Shown here piece after piece: positions 52,098 to 60,878 of a stretch of DNA of 64,000 nt; the first letter of the stretch is position 1; every line of letters starts with the position of its first letter. The notes under the pieces are model-generated. The model made no database searches and had not been told where the DNA came from. It saw only the letters and a program-made list of their open reading frames with translations. The position numbers were made by a program, and so were the translations under genes. Origin of the DNA: an uncultured Hyphomicrobiales bacterium (GTDB taxonomy: Bacteria; Pseudomonadota; Alphaproteobacteria; Rhizobiales; Beijerinckiaceae); the NCBI GenBank assembly GCA_903931945.1, contig CAIZEI010000006.1:1-64000 (forward strand), read 5' to 3'.

Positions 52098-53324
52098 TCA
52101 GTGCGTGAGCATCGGCAGGCTTTTCATGCGCAACTCGCCAGCCGCGCCGCCATAGACCGGCTGAAACGCCGGGTCGGCGAGCCGCGCATCGGGAAACCGC
52201 CGCAACATCCCGCGGATCGCGAGCAGCAGCGCCATGCGCCCCAGCAGATTGCCAACGCAATGATGCGGCCCTGCGCCAAAGGTCATGATCCGTTTGGGAT
52301 GGCGATGGATATCGAATTGGAGCGGATTAGCGAATACCTCCGGATCATAATTGGCGGCTTGTGGCGAAGCGCGCACCACCATGCCTTTTGGTATTGCGAC
52401 TCCGCCAACCTCGGTGTCGCGCGTGGCGAAGCGCGGGAAGGTGAAATAGCCATTTCCCGCCATGCGCAGGCATTCTTCCAGCGCTTCGGGAATAAGGCCT
52501 GGATCTCCAATCAGTTCGCGCCTCTGGCTGTCATGCGTATAAAGCAGCAACAGCGCTCCGGAGGCTGACCGGGGTGTCGTCGCGATAGCGCCGAAAAGCC
52601 CGAATATCTGGTCAAACAATTCCGTGTCTGAAAGGCGGTCGCCAGCGTCGCAGGCCTCGACAAGATCGCCAAGAAAATCCGAACGGGGGCGGCGACGCCG
52701 ATCCGCAATGACGTGCTTTACAAGATCGCACGCGCGCTGATAGGCGATCAGGCATTCCCGGGGATAGGGCTGGCCGGGTTTCAGCGATGTGATGACCGGC
52801 TGCAACTCCTGAAATTCGAGCAAAATTTTCCGCTGGGCTGCATCGAGATTGAGCATGGCTGTCAATAGCACGCCAACCACGAGCTGCGCCGCATATTGCG
52901 TCATGCCATCAAATTGCCGCCCGCCGCGCTCGATATTGTCGAGCATGGATTCAATGATCGCGGTAATATGTTCTTCGATCTGCGCCATTCGCTTCATGGA
53001 AAAAGCTGGCATCAGCAGCCGCCGCAACCTTCCGTGCTGTTCGCCATCCATCTGCGTGACAAACCGCGATCCCATGAACTTGTCATATTGTTCATATCCC
53101 GGTCCGGTCGGCAGGGCCGACGAAAAACGCTCTGCATCCTCGAAAATCTCGCGCACATCCGCATATCGCCCGGCGATGACCTGCGGCGGCCCCTGATTGA
53201 AAACATAGAACGGCGGACGCCGCGCCCATTGCGCAAGATGCTCTCGGGCGTTGGCCTTGAATTCGGCGCCAGCAAGATCGATCTCACTCGAATTGCTGCG
53301 GTCGAGTCTGGATATATCCAACAT
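52098..53324 (-). CDS. Cytochrome P450
   Basis: About 408 residues, soluble bacterial class I type. Heme loop FGAGPHHCVGNLLGR with Cys ligand, K-helix E-x-x-R in EECLRM, and PERF-like region RHPKRIM. The I-helix reads GLFGAIATTPRSASG and lacks the common acid-Thr pair, which may alter proton delivery. ATG 53324 with GGGAG at 5-nt spacing is preferred to the GTG at 53351 that overlaps the upstream stop. It lies just downstream of an ADP-forming acyl-CoA ligase, so oxidation of a carboxylic or terpenoid-like substrate is plausible. No ferredoxin or reductase is adjacent. Confidence 0.92.
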   Translation of the reverse strand: MLDISRLDRSNSSEIDLAGAEFKANAREHLAQWARRPPFYVFNQGPPQVIAGRYADVREIFEDAERFSSALPTGPGYEQYDKFMGSRFVTQMDGEQHGRLRRLLMPAFSMKRMAQIEEHITAIIESMLDNIERGGRQFDGMTQYAAQLVVGVLLTAMLNLDAAQRKILLEFQELQPVITSLKPGQPYPRECLIAYQRACDLVKHVIADRRRRPRSDFLGDLVEACDAGDRLSDTELFDQIFGLFGAIATTPRSASGALLLLYTHDSQRRELIGDPGLIPEALEECLRMAGNGYFTFPRFATRDTEVGGVAIPKGMVVRASPQAANYDPEVFANPLQFDIHRHPKRIMTFGAGPHHCVGNLLGRMALLLAIRGMLRRFPDARLADPAFQPVYGGAAGELRMKSLPMLTH

Positions 53325-53347
53325 AGTGTCTCCCGGCGGCGCCGCGT

Positions 53348-55516
53348 TCACGCGCCGCGCAATACAACCAGCGCATCCACCGCCGCGCCGCCCTTCGGCA
53401 GCAGCATGAAGGGATTTATATCAATGGATTCAATCACATCGGAAAGATCATGCGCCAGCCGGCCGAGCGCGACAAGCGCTTCGCAGAATGCTTCGGTGTC
53501 AAGCGCAGGCGAACCGCGAAACCCTTTCGCCAATTTTGCCGCGCGCGTGCGCTCCAGCAAATCGAGCGCCTTTTGCCGCGTGACGGGCGGCGCCACGAAA
53601 GCGACATCGCGCACGAGTTCGAGCAGAACGCCGCCAGAACCCGCCATGACGACAGGACCGGCCTCGGGGTCCCGATGCACGCCCATGACGAGTTCAAGCC
53701 CGCCCTTGATCATCTCGCCGACCAGCATTCCCTCGAGCGTCCCGGTAAAATTGTGCGCCTTCAGATTGGCTTCAATCCGCGCCCATGCGGCGGCGAGCGC
53801 CTTGTCATCGCCGATGTTCAGAACGACTGCGCCAAATTCCGACTTGTGCGTCAGTTCGGCGGACACGGCTTTCAGCACGACCGGATAGCCGATATTCTCC
53901 GCCGCCTTCCGGGCCTCATCGACGTCATGAGCCAGCGCTTCCCGCGCAACTGGAAATCCATAAGCCGCCAGCAAAGCCTTGGATTGGGCTTCATCGAGCG
54001 CGAATGCGCCCTTTCCGGCTTTGGCTTTCGCGCGCAATTCAGCGGCGATTGCCGGAGTTGCCGCCATTGCTGGCGCCGCATGGGCGGCGATGGCCTCAGC
54101 CTCATTGCGCCGCGCTGCGCTGGCGATGGCGCGCAGCGCCTTGTTCGCCTCCTGTAAAAAGGAAACCTGCGGCGCGGCATGGCGGATCGCGCGACTGTGG
54201 TTCGTCTGCCCGTGCGAGGTCAGCGTCACAAACGTCACCGGCTTTTTGGCCTTGCCCGACGCGACATATTCATTCGCGACGGCAATGTATTTTTCAGAGC
54301 GCGGCGAGCCTTGCTCGCGCGGGATCGCCTCCTGCACCAGCACCATATCGACCGAGGGATCGCAGGCCAGCGCGTCAATGCATTCCTTATAGGTGTCGAC
54401 GCTTTGCAGCACGCCAAAGCCGCCGTCGATCGGGTTTGAAATCATCGATCCGACGCCAAGCACCTTGCCGAGCCGCTCATAGGTTTCCGGCGCGAGCCGG
54501 GGAAAGGACAGGCCATTGCGCTCGGCGGCGTCCAGCAGCAGGCCGCGATAGGCGCCCGAAAGCGTCACCGCGCCGAGCCGCCGGCCTTGTGGCGCGCCGG
54601 TGTGCGATAACAATTCGCAAAGCTCCACGGCGTCGTCGAGCGTATCGGCGCGGATGACGCCAGCGTCAGCGGTGACCGCATCGAACGCCGCCACTGTGCC
54701 CGCCAGCGACCCGGTATGCGCGAGCGCCGCCTCCCGCCCCGCCTCCGATTGCCCGAGTTTGATCGCCACGACAGATTTGCCCGCGGCCCTCGCATATTTG
54801 CAGGCGGCTGTGAATTCGCCGATGTCGGCGACCGCCTCGATATAGACCAATATGACCTTGATATCGGGCTCGCTGGCGAAATAGGCGATGTAATCGGCGA
54901 TATGAAGACCGGCTTCATTGCCGCTGGTGATCATGTAGCGGGCGGACATGCCCCGTTCTTCGAGCGCCTGATTGACAAACAGCATGACGCCGCCGCTCTG
55001 CCCCACCATGGCGATGTCGCCCAATGTCATGTCAATCGGGCGATCTTCGGTAAAGGTGATGAGCCGCGAGGGTTTGCAGATATTGCCCATGCAATTGGGG
55101 CCGGAGACGCCGAGCCCGGTTCGGGCGATCGTCTCGCGCAAGGTCTTGCCGAGTTCGGCGCCCGCCTCGTCGAACGCTTCTCCAAAGCCGGAGGAAAACA
55201 CCGTGGCGCTGCGTGCGCCCGCCGCTGCGCCGCTGGCGAGTATGTCGGACACGGCCGGGGCTGGAACAACCACCAGCAGGTGATCGGGCGCCTCGGGCAA
55301 GGCGGCAAAGTCGGGATAACATTTCTCTCCTAGAATTTCGTCACGACGCGGATTGATGAGGTAGACATTGCCAGGAAACGCATAACGCCTGAGATTGTTG
55401 CGCGCGCGCAAGGCCCAGTTGCCCGGCCGGTCGCTGGCGCCAACGACGACCACGTTTTTTGGCGCGACAAGCGCTGCGACTTTCCTGCGAGAGGCCTCGA
55501 AATCCATACGTTTCAT
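53348..55516 (-). CDS. ADP-forming acyl-CoA ligase family protein (acetate-CoA ligase-like, fused subunits)
   Basis: 722 residues, the fused alpha-beta form. Domains: CoA-binding Rossmann (about 10-110, VVVVGASDRPGNWALRARNNL), two succinyl-CoA-ligase-like domains (about 120-460) with the phospho-His in ALAHTGSLAGT, and a C-terminal ATP-grasp domain (about 490-715, KAKAGKGAFALDEAQSKALL then GYPVVLKAVSAELTHKSE). It makes or uses acyl-CoA with ATP or ADP; many actinobacterial and proteobacterial homologues activate aromatic or branched acids. ATG 55516 or 55507 are both possible starts. The P450 gene follows in the same direction. Confidence 0.9.
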   Translation of the reverse strand: MKRMDFEASRRKVAALVAPKNVVVVGASDRPGNWALRARNNLRRYAFPGNVYLINPRRDEILGEKCYPDFAALPEAPDHLLVVVPAPAVSDILASGAAAGARSATVFSSGFGEAFDEAGAELGKTLRETIARTGLGVSGPNCMGNICKPSRLITFTEDRPIDMTLGDIAMVGQSGGVMLFVNQALEERGMSARYMITSGNEAGLHIADYIAYFASEPDIKVILVYIEAVADIGEFTAACKYARAAGKSVVAIKLGQSEAGREAALAHTGSLAGTVAAFDAVTADAGVIRADTLDDAVELCELLSHTGAPQGRRLGAVTLSGAYRGLLLDAAERNGLSFPRLAPETYERLGKVLGVGSMISNPIDGGFGVLQSVDTYKECIDALACDPSVDMVLVQEAIPREQGSPRSEKYIAVANEYVASGKAKKPVTFVTLTSHGQTNHSRAIRHAAPQVSFLQEANKALRAIASAARRNEAEAIAAHAAPAMAATPAIAAELRAKAKAGKGAFALDEAQSKALLAAYGFPVAREALAHDVDEARKAAENIGYPVVLKAVSAELTHKSEFGAVVLNIGDDKALAAAWARIEANLKAHNFTGTLEGMLVGEMIKGGLELVMGVHRDPEAGPVVMAGSGGVLLELVRDVAFVAPPVTRQKALDLLERTRAAKLAKGFRGSPALDTEAFCEALVALGRLAHDLSDVIESIDINPFMLLPKGGAAVDALVVLRGA

Positions 55517-55718
55517 CCCTGATTGCTGCGCGCGATGTGAATGCGCTTCGTTTCGGGCGCAAAATGCGACGGGCGGGGAGAAAGATCAACCGGCGCGCGC
55601 CATGAAGTTCCGCTGAGCCTTGATTGAACTGGAGGTATTCAAATTCAAAATTGACAATGATCTTCGGCGAGCACATTGTGTTACAAACGATCACATATTA
55701 ATGATAAAGCGACTGCAA

Positions 55719-55997
55719 ATGCCGGCTCCCTCGCCAACGATTTCCATCAGACTACCTGCGGATGCGCGCGCGCGCCTTGACAAGGCGACCGCCAAAACCC
55801 GCCGCTCTCGTTCTTATCTGATGCAACGGGCGCTTGAATTGCATCTCGACGAGATCGAGCGCGCGGAAACGCCGATGCCGCTCAAGGGGAAGTTGACGGG
55901 CATCCTGGCGCTCGCTGGCGCGGGGGTCGATTCCAAAAACCCACCTACGATAGAGGAAATTGACGAACACATCCGGTGGCTGCGCGATCATGATTAG
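55719..55997 (+). CDS. Ribbon-helix-helix antitoxin-like protein (VapB-like)
   Basis: About 92 residues (ATG 55719; 55701 also possible). The RHH core is PTISIRLPADARARLDKATAKTRRSRSYLMQRALELHLDEI: a beta strand and two helices that bind DNA as a dimer. The C-terminal part (PPTIEEIDEHIRWLRDHD) would wrap the toxin. Overlap of 8 nt with the PIN gene is typical of toxin-antitoxin operons. Confidence 0.82.
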   Translation: MPAPSPTISIRLPADARARLDKATAKTRRSRSYLMQRALELHLDEIERAETPMPLKGKLTGILALAGAGVDSKNPPTIEEIDEHIRWLRDHD

Positions 55998-56418
55998 CGT
56001 GGGGCCGGGCTCCGCCGTTTATGTCGATGCAAATATTTTTATTTATTTCATCGAAGGCAATCCGCTTTTTGTTGAACCCGCGCGCGCATTCCTGAGCCAG
56101 ATGGATAATGTCGGAGCGCGGGTCATAACAAACGAAATCACGATCGCCGAATGCCTCCATCGTCCCGCCAGAGGAGGCAATTTGGAAGCAATCAAAGCCT
56201 ACGAAAGGCTGTTTGGCGGCGACGAGATAGAATTAATCGCGCTCGATGGCGCGCTGGCCAAACGCGCGGCCATGCTCGGCGGCGCGTTGAGGCTCAAGCT
56301 GATCGACGCCATTCATTATTTGTCCGCGATGGAGCGCGGTTGCGAATTTTTTGTCACCAATGACGCGCAATTCCGATCCGGGCCAAAGTTGCGTGTGCTG
56401 AGGCCGTTCAAAACCTAA
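55990..56418 (+). CDS. PIN-domain toxin-like ribonuclease (VapC-like)
   Basis: About 142 residues from ATG 55990, inside the 3' end of the antitoxin gene. PIN active-site acids are visible: Asp in VYVDANIFIYFIEGNP, Glu in TNEITIAECL, Asp in LIDAIHYLSAM and Asp in FVTNDAQF. VapC enzymes cut tRNA or rRNA when unopposed. All catalytic positions are present, so it looks functional. Its last 4 nt overlap the end of the convergent acetyltransferase-like gene. Confidence 0.85.
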   Translation: MISVGPGSAVYVDANIFIYFIEGNPLFVEPARAFLSQMDNVGARVITNEITIAECLHRPARGGNLEAIKAYERLFGGDEIELIALDGALAKRAAMLGGALRLKLIDAIHYLSAMERGCEFFVTNDAQFRSGPKLRVLRPFKT

Positions 56419-57632
56419 TCCTCTTCGATCCCCGCCTGTTGCGCGTCCCCCTTCCTGAACGGCGTATGTTCGCCGTATGCCTCAATCATCCGCTCCATTT
56501 CTGCACGTTCGCGTTTGAGAAAATCATCGATCGCGCGGGCAAGACGGGCATCAGGAATATAATGGGCGGAATAGGTCGGCGCGGGCTCATAGCCACGCAG
56601 CAATTTATGCTCGCCCTGCGCCCCGGCCTCTACGCGCGCAAGGCCGCGCGACAAGGCAAAATCGATAGCCTGATAATAGCACACCTCAAAATGCAGGAAG
56701 GGATGCTCCTCGGTGCAGCCCCAGTTGCGGCCATACAGCGCGTCATCGCCGATCAGGTTCAGGGCGCCGGCGATAAATTTCCCGTTGCGCCTGGCCATCA
56801 CCAGCAACACGCGATCCGCCATCGCGGCGCCCAGCATCGAAAAGAATTTCCGGTTGAGATAGGGCGTGCCCCATTTGCGACCGCCGGTGTCCATATAAAA
56901 CACAAAAAACGCGTCCCAATGCGCTTCGGTGATCGCAGCGCCGGTCGCCCATTCAATCTCGATTCCCGCCGCCAGCGCATCGCGGCGCTCGCGTTTCAAG
57001 ACCTTGCGTTTGCGCGAGGCCAGCGCGCCGAGAAAATCATCGAAGGTCTTGTAGCCCCGGTTGAGAAAATGGAACTGTTTGTTGGTGCGGCGCAAAAACC
57101 CCTGCGCGCCCAACTCGTTCCATTCGCGCTCCTGACAGAACGTCACATGCAACGAGGAGGCGCCAAGTTTTTGGGTGACCGCGCGCAATCCGGCCATAAG
57201 CGCCTTGCGCGCTTCGTCCTCACGCGGACCGCTGGCGACCAGCAGGCGGCGGCCCGGCGCAGGCGTGAACGGAACGCAGGTCTGGAGTTTGGGGTAATAG
57301 CGCCCGCCAGCCCGCTCATAGGCGTCGGCCCAACCGTGATCGAACACATATTCGCCCTGCGAATGGGTCTTTACATAGACCGGCGCGCAGGCGAGCAATT
57401 GCTGGTTGTCATCTTCAACCAGCACATGCGCGCCGCCCCAGCCTGTGCGCGGCGTGGCCGAACCCGATGCTTCCAGGCAATTCAGAAAGGCATGGGTGAC
57501 AAAGGGATTGAACCGCTCCCTTTGCAGGATTGACTCTTCCGCAATCTCGGCCGAATTGGCGCAAGCGTCCCATCGCGCAGCATCAACCTCGGCGAGCGAT
57601 TTCACAATGCGAAGATGGAGAGGACCTGACAT
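56415..57632 (-). CDS. GNAT/FemAB-like acyltransferase-fold protein (COG3146 type)
   Basis: 405 residues. Family landmarks are NPFVTHAFLNCLEASGSA with GWGGAHVLVE near the start, YVFDHGWADAYERAGGRYYPKLQTCVPFTP, QFHFLNRGYKTFDDFLGALASRKRK, and NWGCTEEHPFLHFEVCYYQAIDFA towards the C-terminus, where GNAT folds bind the acyl donor. Often annotated as peptidoglycan biosynthesis or N-acetyltransferase-like; the reaction is not established. Cytoplasmic. Monocistronic here. Confidence 0.88.
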   Translation of the reverse strand: MSGPLHLRIVKSLAEVDAARWDACANSAEIAEESILQRERFNPFVTHAFLNCLEASGSATPRTGWGGAHVLVEDDNQQLLACAPVYVKTHSQGEYVFDHGWADAYERAGGRYYPKLQTCVPFTPAPGRRLLVASGPREDEARKALMAGLRAVTQKLGASSLHVTFCQEREWNELGAQGFLRRTNKQFHFLNRGYKTFDDFLGALASRKRKVLKRERRDALAAGIEIEWATGAAITEAHWDAFFVFYMDTGGRKWGTPYLNRKFFSMLGAAMADRVLLVMARRNGKFIAGALNLIGDDALYGRNWGCTEEHPFLHFEVCYYQAIDFALSRGLARVEAGAQGEHKLLRGYEPAPTYSAHYIPDARLARAIDDFLKRERAEMERMIEAYGEHTPFRKGDAQQAGIEED

Positions 57633-57774
57633 GGGCGCGCTCTTTTCGAGGAAGGCTCAGTTTAGGCTTCTGACGACGCAGGGTCGAGAGCCTGACGTCA
57701 CAAGTCCGGACGTTTGAAGCCAGTGGCGTCACGTCAATGGCACGTGTAATATTCGCGCCGCGAAGGAGCCGCCA

Positions 57775-58077
57775 ATGTTTTACGGACGCGCGTGGAGCGA
57801 CTGGATCGCCCGATACGAAATGGGTCATCAGGATCCGCGCAACCGGCTGTGCCATATGTTTGGCATCCCCCTTGTCATGCTCGGCCTGCTCCTCTTGTGC
57901 GCGGCATTGGCTACGAACTCCGGTTGGACCACGGCTGCGACGGTTTTTGGCCTGGGTTGGTTCTTGCAATTCCTTGGCCATTTTTTTGAGGGCAGAAGGC
58001 CGGAATTTTTCAATGACTGGCGCTTTTTGCTGGTCGGCGCGCGCTGGTGGATTACAACCGTCTTCGGGCGAACCTGA
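57775..58077 (+). CDS. Mpo1/DUF962-like small membrane protein
   Basis: 100 residues. Starts FYGRAWSDWIARYEMGHQDPRNRLCHMFGIPLVMLG, with the Mpo1-family histidines (H18 and the H of CHMFG), two membrane helices, and LQFLGHFFEGRRPEFFNDW with another His and acid residues. The yeast member Mpo1 is an Fe-dependent dioxygenase acting on 2-hydroxy fatty acids; bacterial members are short and mostly untested. It is 84 nt before the carbonic anhydrase gene, same strand. Confidence 0.83.
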   Translation: MFYGRAWSDWIARYEMGHQDPRNRLCHMFGIPLVMLGLLLLCAALATNSGWTTAATVFGLGWFLQFLGHFFEGRRPEFFNDWRFLLVGARWWITTVFGRT

Positions 58078-58161
58078 AGACCGGCGCGACCCCGAGATGG
58101 CGGCGCGGGTTCCCGTCTGCTAAACTGACAGAAGTTCCAGGTTTGCAGAGCGCCGCGCATT

Positions 58162-58827
58162 ATGTTTCCCGAACGGCTGACCAAAGGCTATTCGTCCTTC
58201 ATCGAGGGGCGCTTCTCCTCCGAGCGGCAGCGCTACGAGAGGCTGGCCGATACGGGCCAGAAACCGGAAATTCTGGTCATCGGCTGCGTGGATTCGCGGG
58301 TGTCGCCGGAGGTGATTTTCGATGCTTCGCCGGGCGAACTGCTCGTTGTGCGCAATGTCGCCAATCTTGTGCCGGCGTATGATCCTGACGGTCGCTCGCA
58401 GCATGGCGTGAGCGCTGCTCTCGAGTTCGGCGTGATGGCCCTGCGCGTCAAGCACATTGTCGTGCTCGGCCATGCCTCCTGCGGCGGCATAAGGGCGTTT
58501 TCGGACGACAGAGCGCCGCTGTCGCCGGGTGATTTCATCGGACGCTGGATGTCGCAGATCGAACCCGCAGCGCGCAGCCTGGGGCCGCGCGGCGTCCAAA
58601 GCGACAGCGTCTGGCTCAGCCGACTCGAGTTTGCCGCCATCGAACTCAGCCTGCGGAATCTGATGACGTTCCCCTGCATCAACACACTTGTCGGGCGGGG
58701 AAAGTTGTATTTGCACGGCGCCTATTTCGGCATTTCCACGGGCCGCCTGCTGGTGCGCGACCCTGACGCAGAGCATTTTTTGCCCGTCGTGGATGACATG
58801 CCGGACCGGGTTTTCAGGTGTGACTAG
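58162..58827 (+). CDS. Beta-class carbonic anhydrase
   Basis: 221 residues. Zinc ligands in VIGCVDSRVSPE (Cys, with the Asp-Arg dyad) and LGHASCGGIRAF (His, Cys), plus NVANLVPAYDPDG and HGVSAALEFGV. It interconverts CO2 and bicarbonate in the cytoplasm. The stop codon TAG is supplied by the left terminal inverted repeat of the RIME-like element. Confidence 0.95.
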   Translation: MFPERLTKGYSSFIEGRFSSERQRYERLADTGQKPEILVIGCVDSRVSPEVIFDASPGELLVVRNVANLVPAYDPDGRSQHGVSAALEFGVMALRVKHIVVLGHASCGGIRAFSDDRAPLSPGDFIGRWMSQIEPAARSLGPRGVQSDSVWLSRLEFAAIELSLRNLMTFPCINTLVGRGKLYLHGAYFGISTGRLLVRDPDAEHFLPVVDDMPDRVFRCD

Positions 58828-58929
58828 AGCCAATTCCTATCTGATGGAATCAGATAGGGGCTCCAGAGGCCATGATGTGACACGTTTCTTAACGCGAACC
58901 GGCATCCACTTCGCTGGAAAACGCTCTAG
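58824..58929. repeat. RIME-like 106-bp intergenic mosaic element
   Basis: Bounded by perfect 7-bp inverted repeats CTAGAGC (58824-58830) and GCTCTAG (58923-58929). Inside are two palindromes: an exact 10-bp stem CCTATCTGAT / ATCAGATAGG (58836-58858, 3-nt loop), and an imperfect one built on GCGAACCGG...CCACTTCGC with CGTTT/AAACG outside. Size and wording match the rhizobial intergenic mosaic elements (RIME) I know from Rhizobium and relatives. It lies between convergent genes and provides the stop codons of both; it may also act as a bidirectional terminator. Confidence 0.8.
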
Positions 58930-60092
58930 AATTGTCCCGACGCCGTCGGAAAGCGCCTGAACATTTGTGACGCCAAAAGGCCAACGCCCGTCAAAACCAG
59001 CACGTTCAGGAACAGCCACGGCCTGCCGAAATGGTCGAGGCCGAATCCGCAAATGATCGGGCCGAATGCCTGGCCGAGAAAAAACGAAAAGGAATGCATG
59101 GAGAAGGCCGAAGCGCGGTTGGCGGGAGCCAGACCCGCAACTTCAGCCTGAATGGAATTGTGCAACAGCATGAAGCCAAAGCCTGTGACAACAAACGCGC
59201 CGACCAGGATCTGCCAGGGCGCGGACAGCGCCAGCGCGATCAGCCCCGTTGACAGCAGGCTTGCCCCTACCATCATCATCGTGGTGCGCCGCATCAGCCG
59301 CAGCGTCCATTGCAACGACAGCGAATAGCAGATGCCGCCAACGCCGATCGCGCCCAGCGCAAAACCCGCCTCGCGCGCGGTGCCCTGCCCGGCTTTTTCA
59401 AGCAAATTGCCGATATAGGGCGTTGCGCCATAGAGCGTCAGCCCCTCGGTGCAGACCGTCCCGAAACAGAGCAGCGCCTTGGGGTTGGCGAATATCGCGG
59501 CGTAGCCGGAGATCGCGTCAGACAGACGGATATGGGCGTGATCGCGCCTGGCGGGCGGCGGAAGTTTCAGAAAAAATGTCGCTGCAATAGCCGCCGCCAG
59601 CGAGACGGCGACTGAAAGATAGATGAAACTGCGCCAGCCGACGGTGACAGCCATGACGCCGGCGACGCTGGCGCCAAACACCATGCCTGTGAGACCCGCC
59701 GTCAAAAACCGCCCGATGGCGAGCTGACGCACGGCAGGCGGATATCTGTCGCTCATCAGCGCCATTGTTACCGGCATGATGCCGCCGGCAGCAACGCCGC
59801 CAATCAGGCGGATTGTCAGCATCACGTGAAAATCGGGCGCCAGCGCAATCCCGAGCATCACAGCGGCGAGCAGCCAGAGGCAGCATTTCAGCACCAGCGA
59901 TTTGCCATAAAAATCGCCGATCGGCCCCAGCACCGGCTGGCTGAACGCATAGGGAAAGGCATAGGCGGACGACATCAGCGCCGCGGTGGCGACCGGCACG
60001 TCGAAATCCCGCGCAATCATGGTGATGAGCGGGTCAAGCGAACGGTTCGAAATGGCGCTGGCGAGGCCGCAGAGGACGAAAATGAACAGCAT
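58926..60092 (-). CDS. Major facilitator superfamily transporter
   Basis: 388 residues with about 12 membrane helices. The loop 2-3 motif reads GPIGDFYGKSLVLK, the MFS motif A form of drug:H+ antiporter-1-like carriers; the second half repeats it weakly. Export of a small molecule is likely; the substrate is unknown. It is the last gene of a RidA-GDPD-MFS unit (9 nt from GDPD). Its stop codon is in the RIME-like repeat. Confidence 0.9.
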   Translation of the reverse strand: MLFIFVLCGLASAISNRSLDPLITMIARDFDVPVATAALMSSAYAFPYAFSQPVLGPIGDFYGKSLVLKCCLWLLAAVMLGIALAPDFHVMLTIRLIGGVAAGGIMPVTMALMSDRYPPAVRQLAIGRFLTAGLTGMVFGASVAGVMAVTVGWRSFIYLSVAVSLAAAIAATFFLKLPPPARRDHAHIRLSDAISGYAAIFANPKALLCFGTVCTEGLTLYGATPYIGNLLEKAGQGTAREAGFALGAIGVGGICYSLSLQWTLRLMRRTTMMMVGASLLSTGLIALALSAPWQILVGAFVVTGFGFMLLHNSIQAEVAGLAPANRASAFSMHSFSFFLGQAFGPIICGFGLDHFGRPWLFLNVLVLTGVGLLASQMFRRFPTASGQF

Positions 60093-60101
60093 GGACGCTT
60101 G

Positions 60102-60878
60102 TTACGGCCTAAATCGTTCAAAAACCACCTGATCGGACCATTTTAACGCATCGCGGGCCTGCTCCGGGCTTCTGACGGTCCAGGCCATCACCGGCAGGCC
60201 GACAATCTGTCTCAACAAAAATGGCGTCGCAGCTGGCAAATCGCGCAGGGACCATGACAGGAAATCGGGCTGTGTCTGCGGCCAGTGCAGAAATTGCGCG
60301 AGGCCAAGCCTGTCCGCCGTTGATAGCCCGGCCCATTCATCGCCAGGCAAATCATAGCTCGACATTGCAACCATGCCGAGTGGAACGCTTTGAATACCCA
60401 GCCGGGCGCGATTCCTCCGCAGATGCGCCATCACAGCCGGATCGAAGGATTTCAGCGCCAGCGGCCCCCGGTAGGCGCCCGCGCAACCGGCCACGCGGTC
60501 GGCCAGCCTGACATCGCCGTTAAACCGGCTTTTGATTTCGCAAATGAGCGGCGCGCGCCCGCCAACCAGAGTCAGGAACTCGGGCAAGGTCGCCATACAT
60601 TCATCGACTCTTTTGAAGGCGATAACGGCGAGATCCTGCGCTTTACGCGTGTCGATACGTCCGTTGCCGCGCGTCAACCGTTCCAGCGAAAAATCGTGGA
60701 ACACCATCGCCTCGCCATCCCCGCTCAGTTGCACATCGCATTCGATGGCGTATTGCGCGGAAATGGCGGCAAGCGCCGCCGATCTGGAGTTTTCCACCTT
60801 TCCGATCGCCGCATCGTGCAGCCCGCGATGCGCGATCGGCCGCGCTGTCAGCCAGTCCGGCGCCATCGGCGCGCTCAT
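60102..60878 (-). CDS. Glycerophosphodiester phosphodiesterase family protein
   Basis: 258 residues. GDPD landmarks: PIAHRGLHDAAIGKVENSRSAALAA (catalytic His and Arg), YAIECDVQLSGDGEAMVFHDFSLERLTRG (metal Glu/Asp and second His) and ICEIKSRF. It hydrolyses glycerophosphodiesters to glycerol-3-phosphate and an alcohol. No signal peptide, so cytoplasmic. Starts with a 4-nt overlap (ATGA) on the RidA gene. Confidence 0.92.
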   Translation of the reverse strand: MSAPMAPDWLTARPIAHRGLHDAAIGKVENSRSAALAAISAQYAIECDVQLSGDGEAMVFHDFSLERLTRGNGRIDTRKAQDLAVIAFKRVDECMATLPEFLTLVGGRAPLICEIKSRFNGDVRLADRVAGCAGAYRGPLALKSFDPAVMAHLRRNRARLGIQSVPLGMVAMSSYDLPGDEWAGLSTADRLGLAQFLHWPQTQPDFLSWSLRDLPAATPFLLRQIVGLPVMAWTVRSPEQARDALKWSDQVVFERFRP

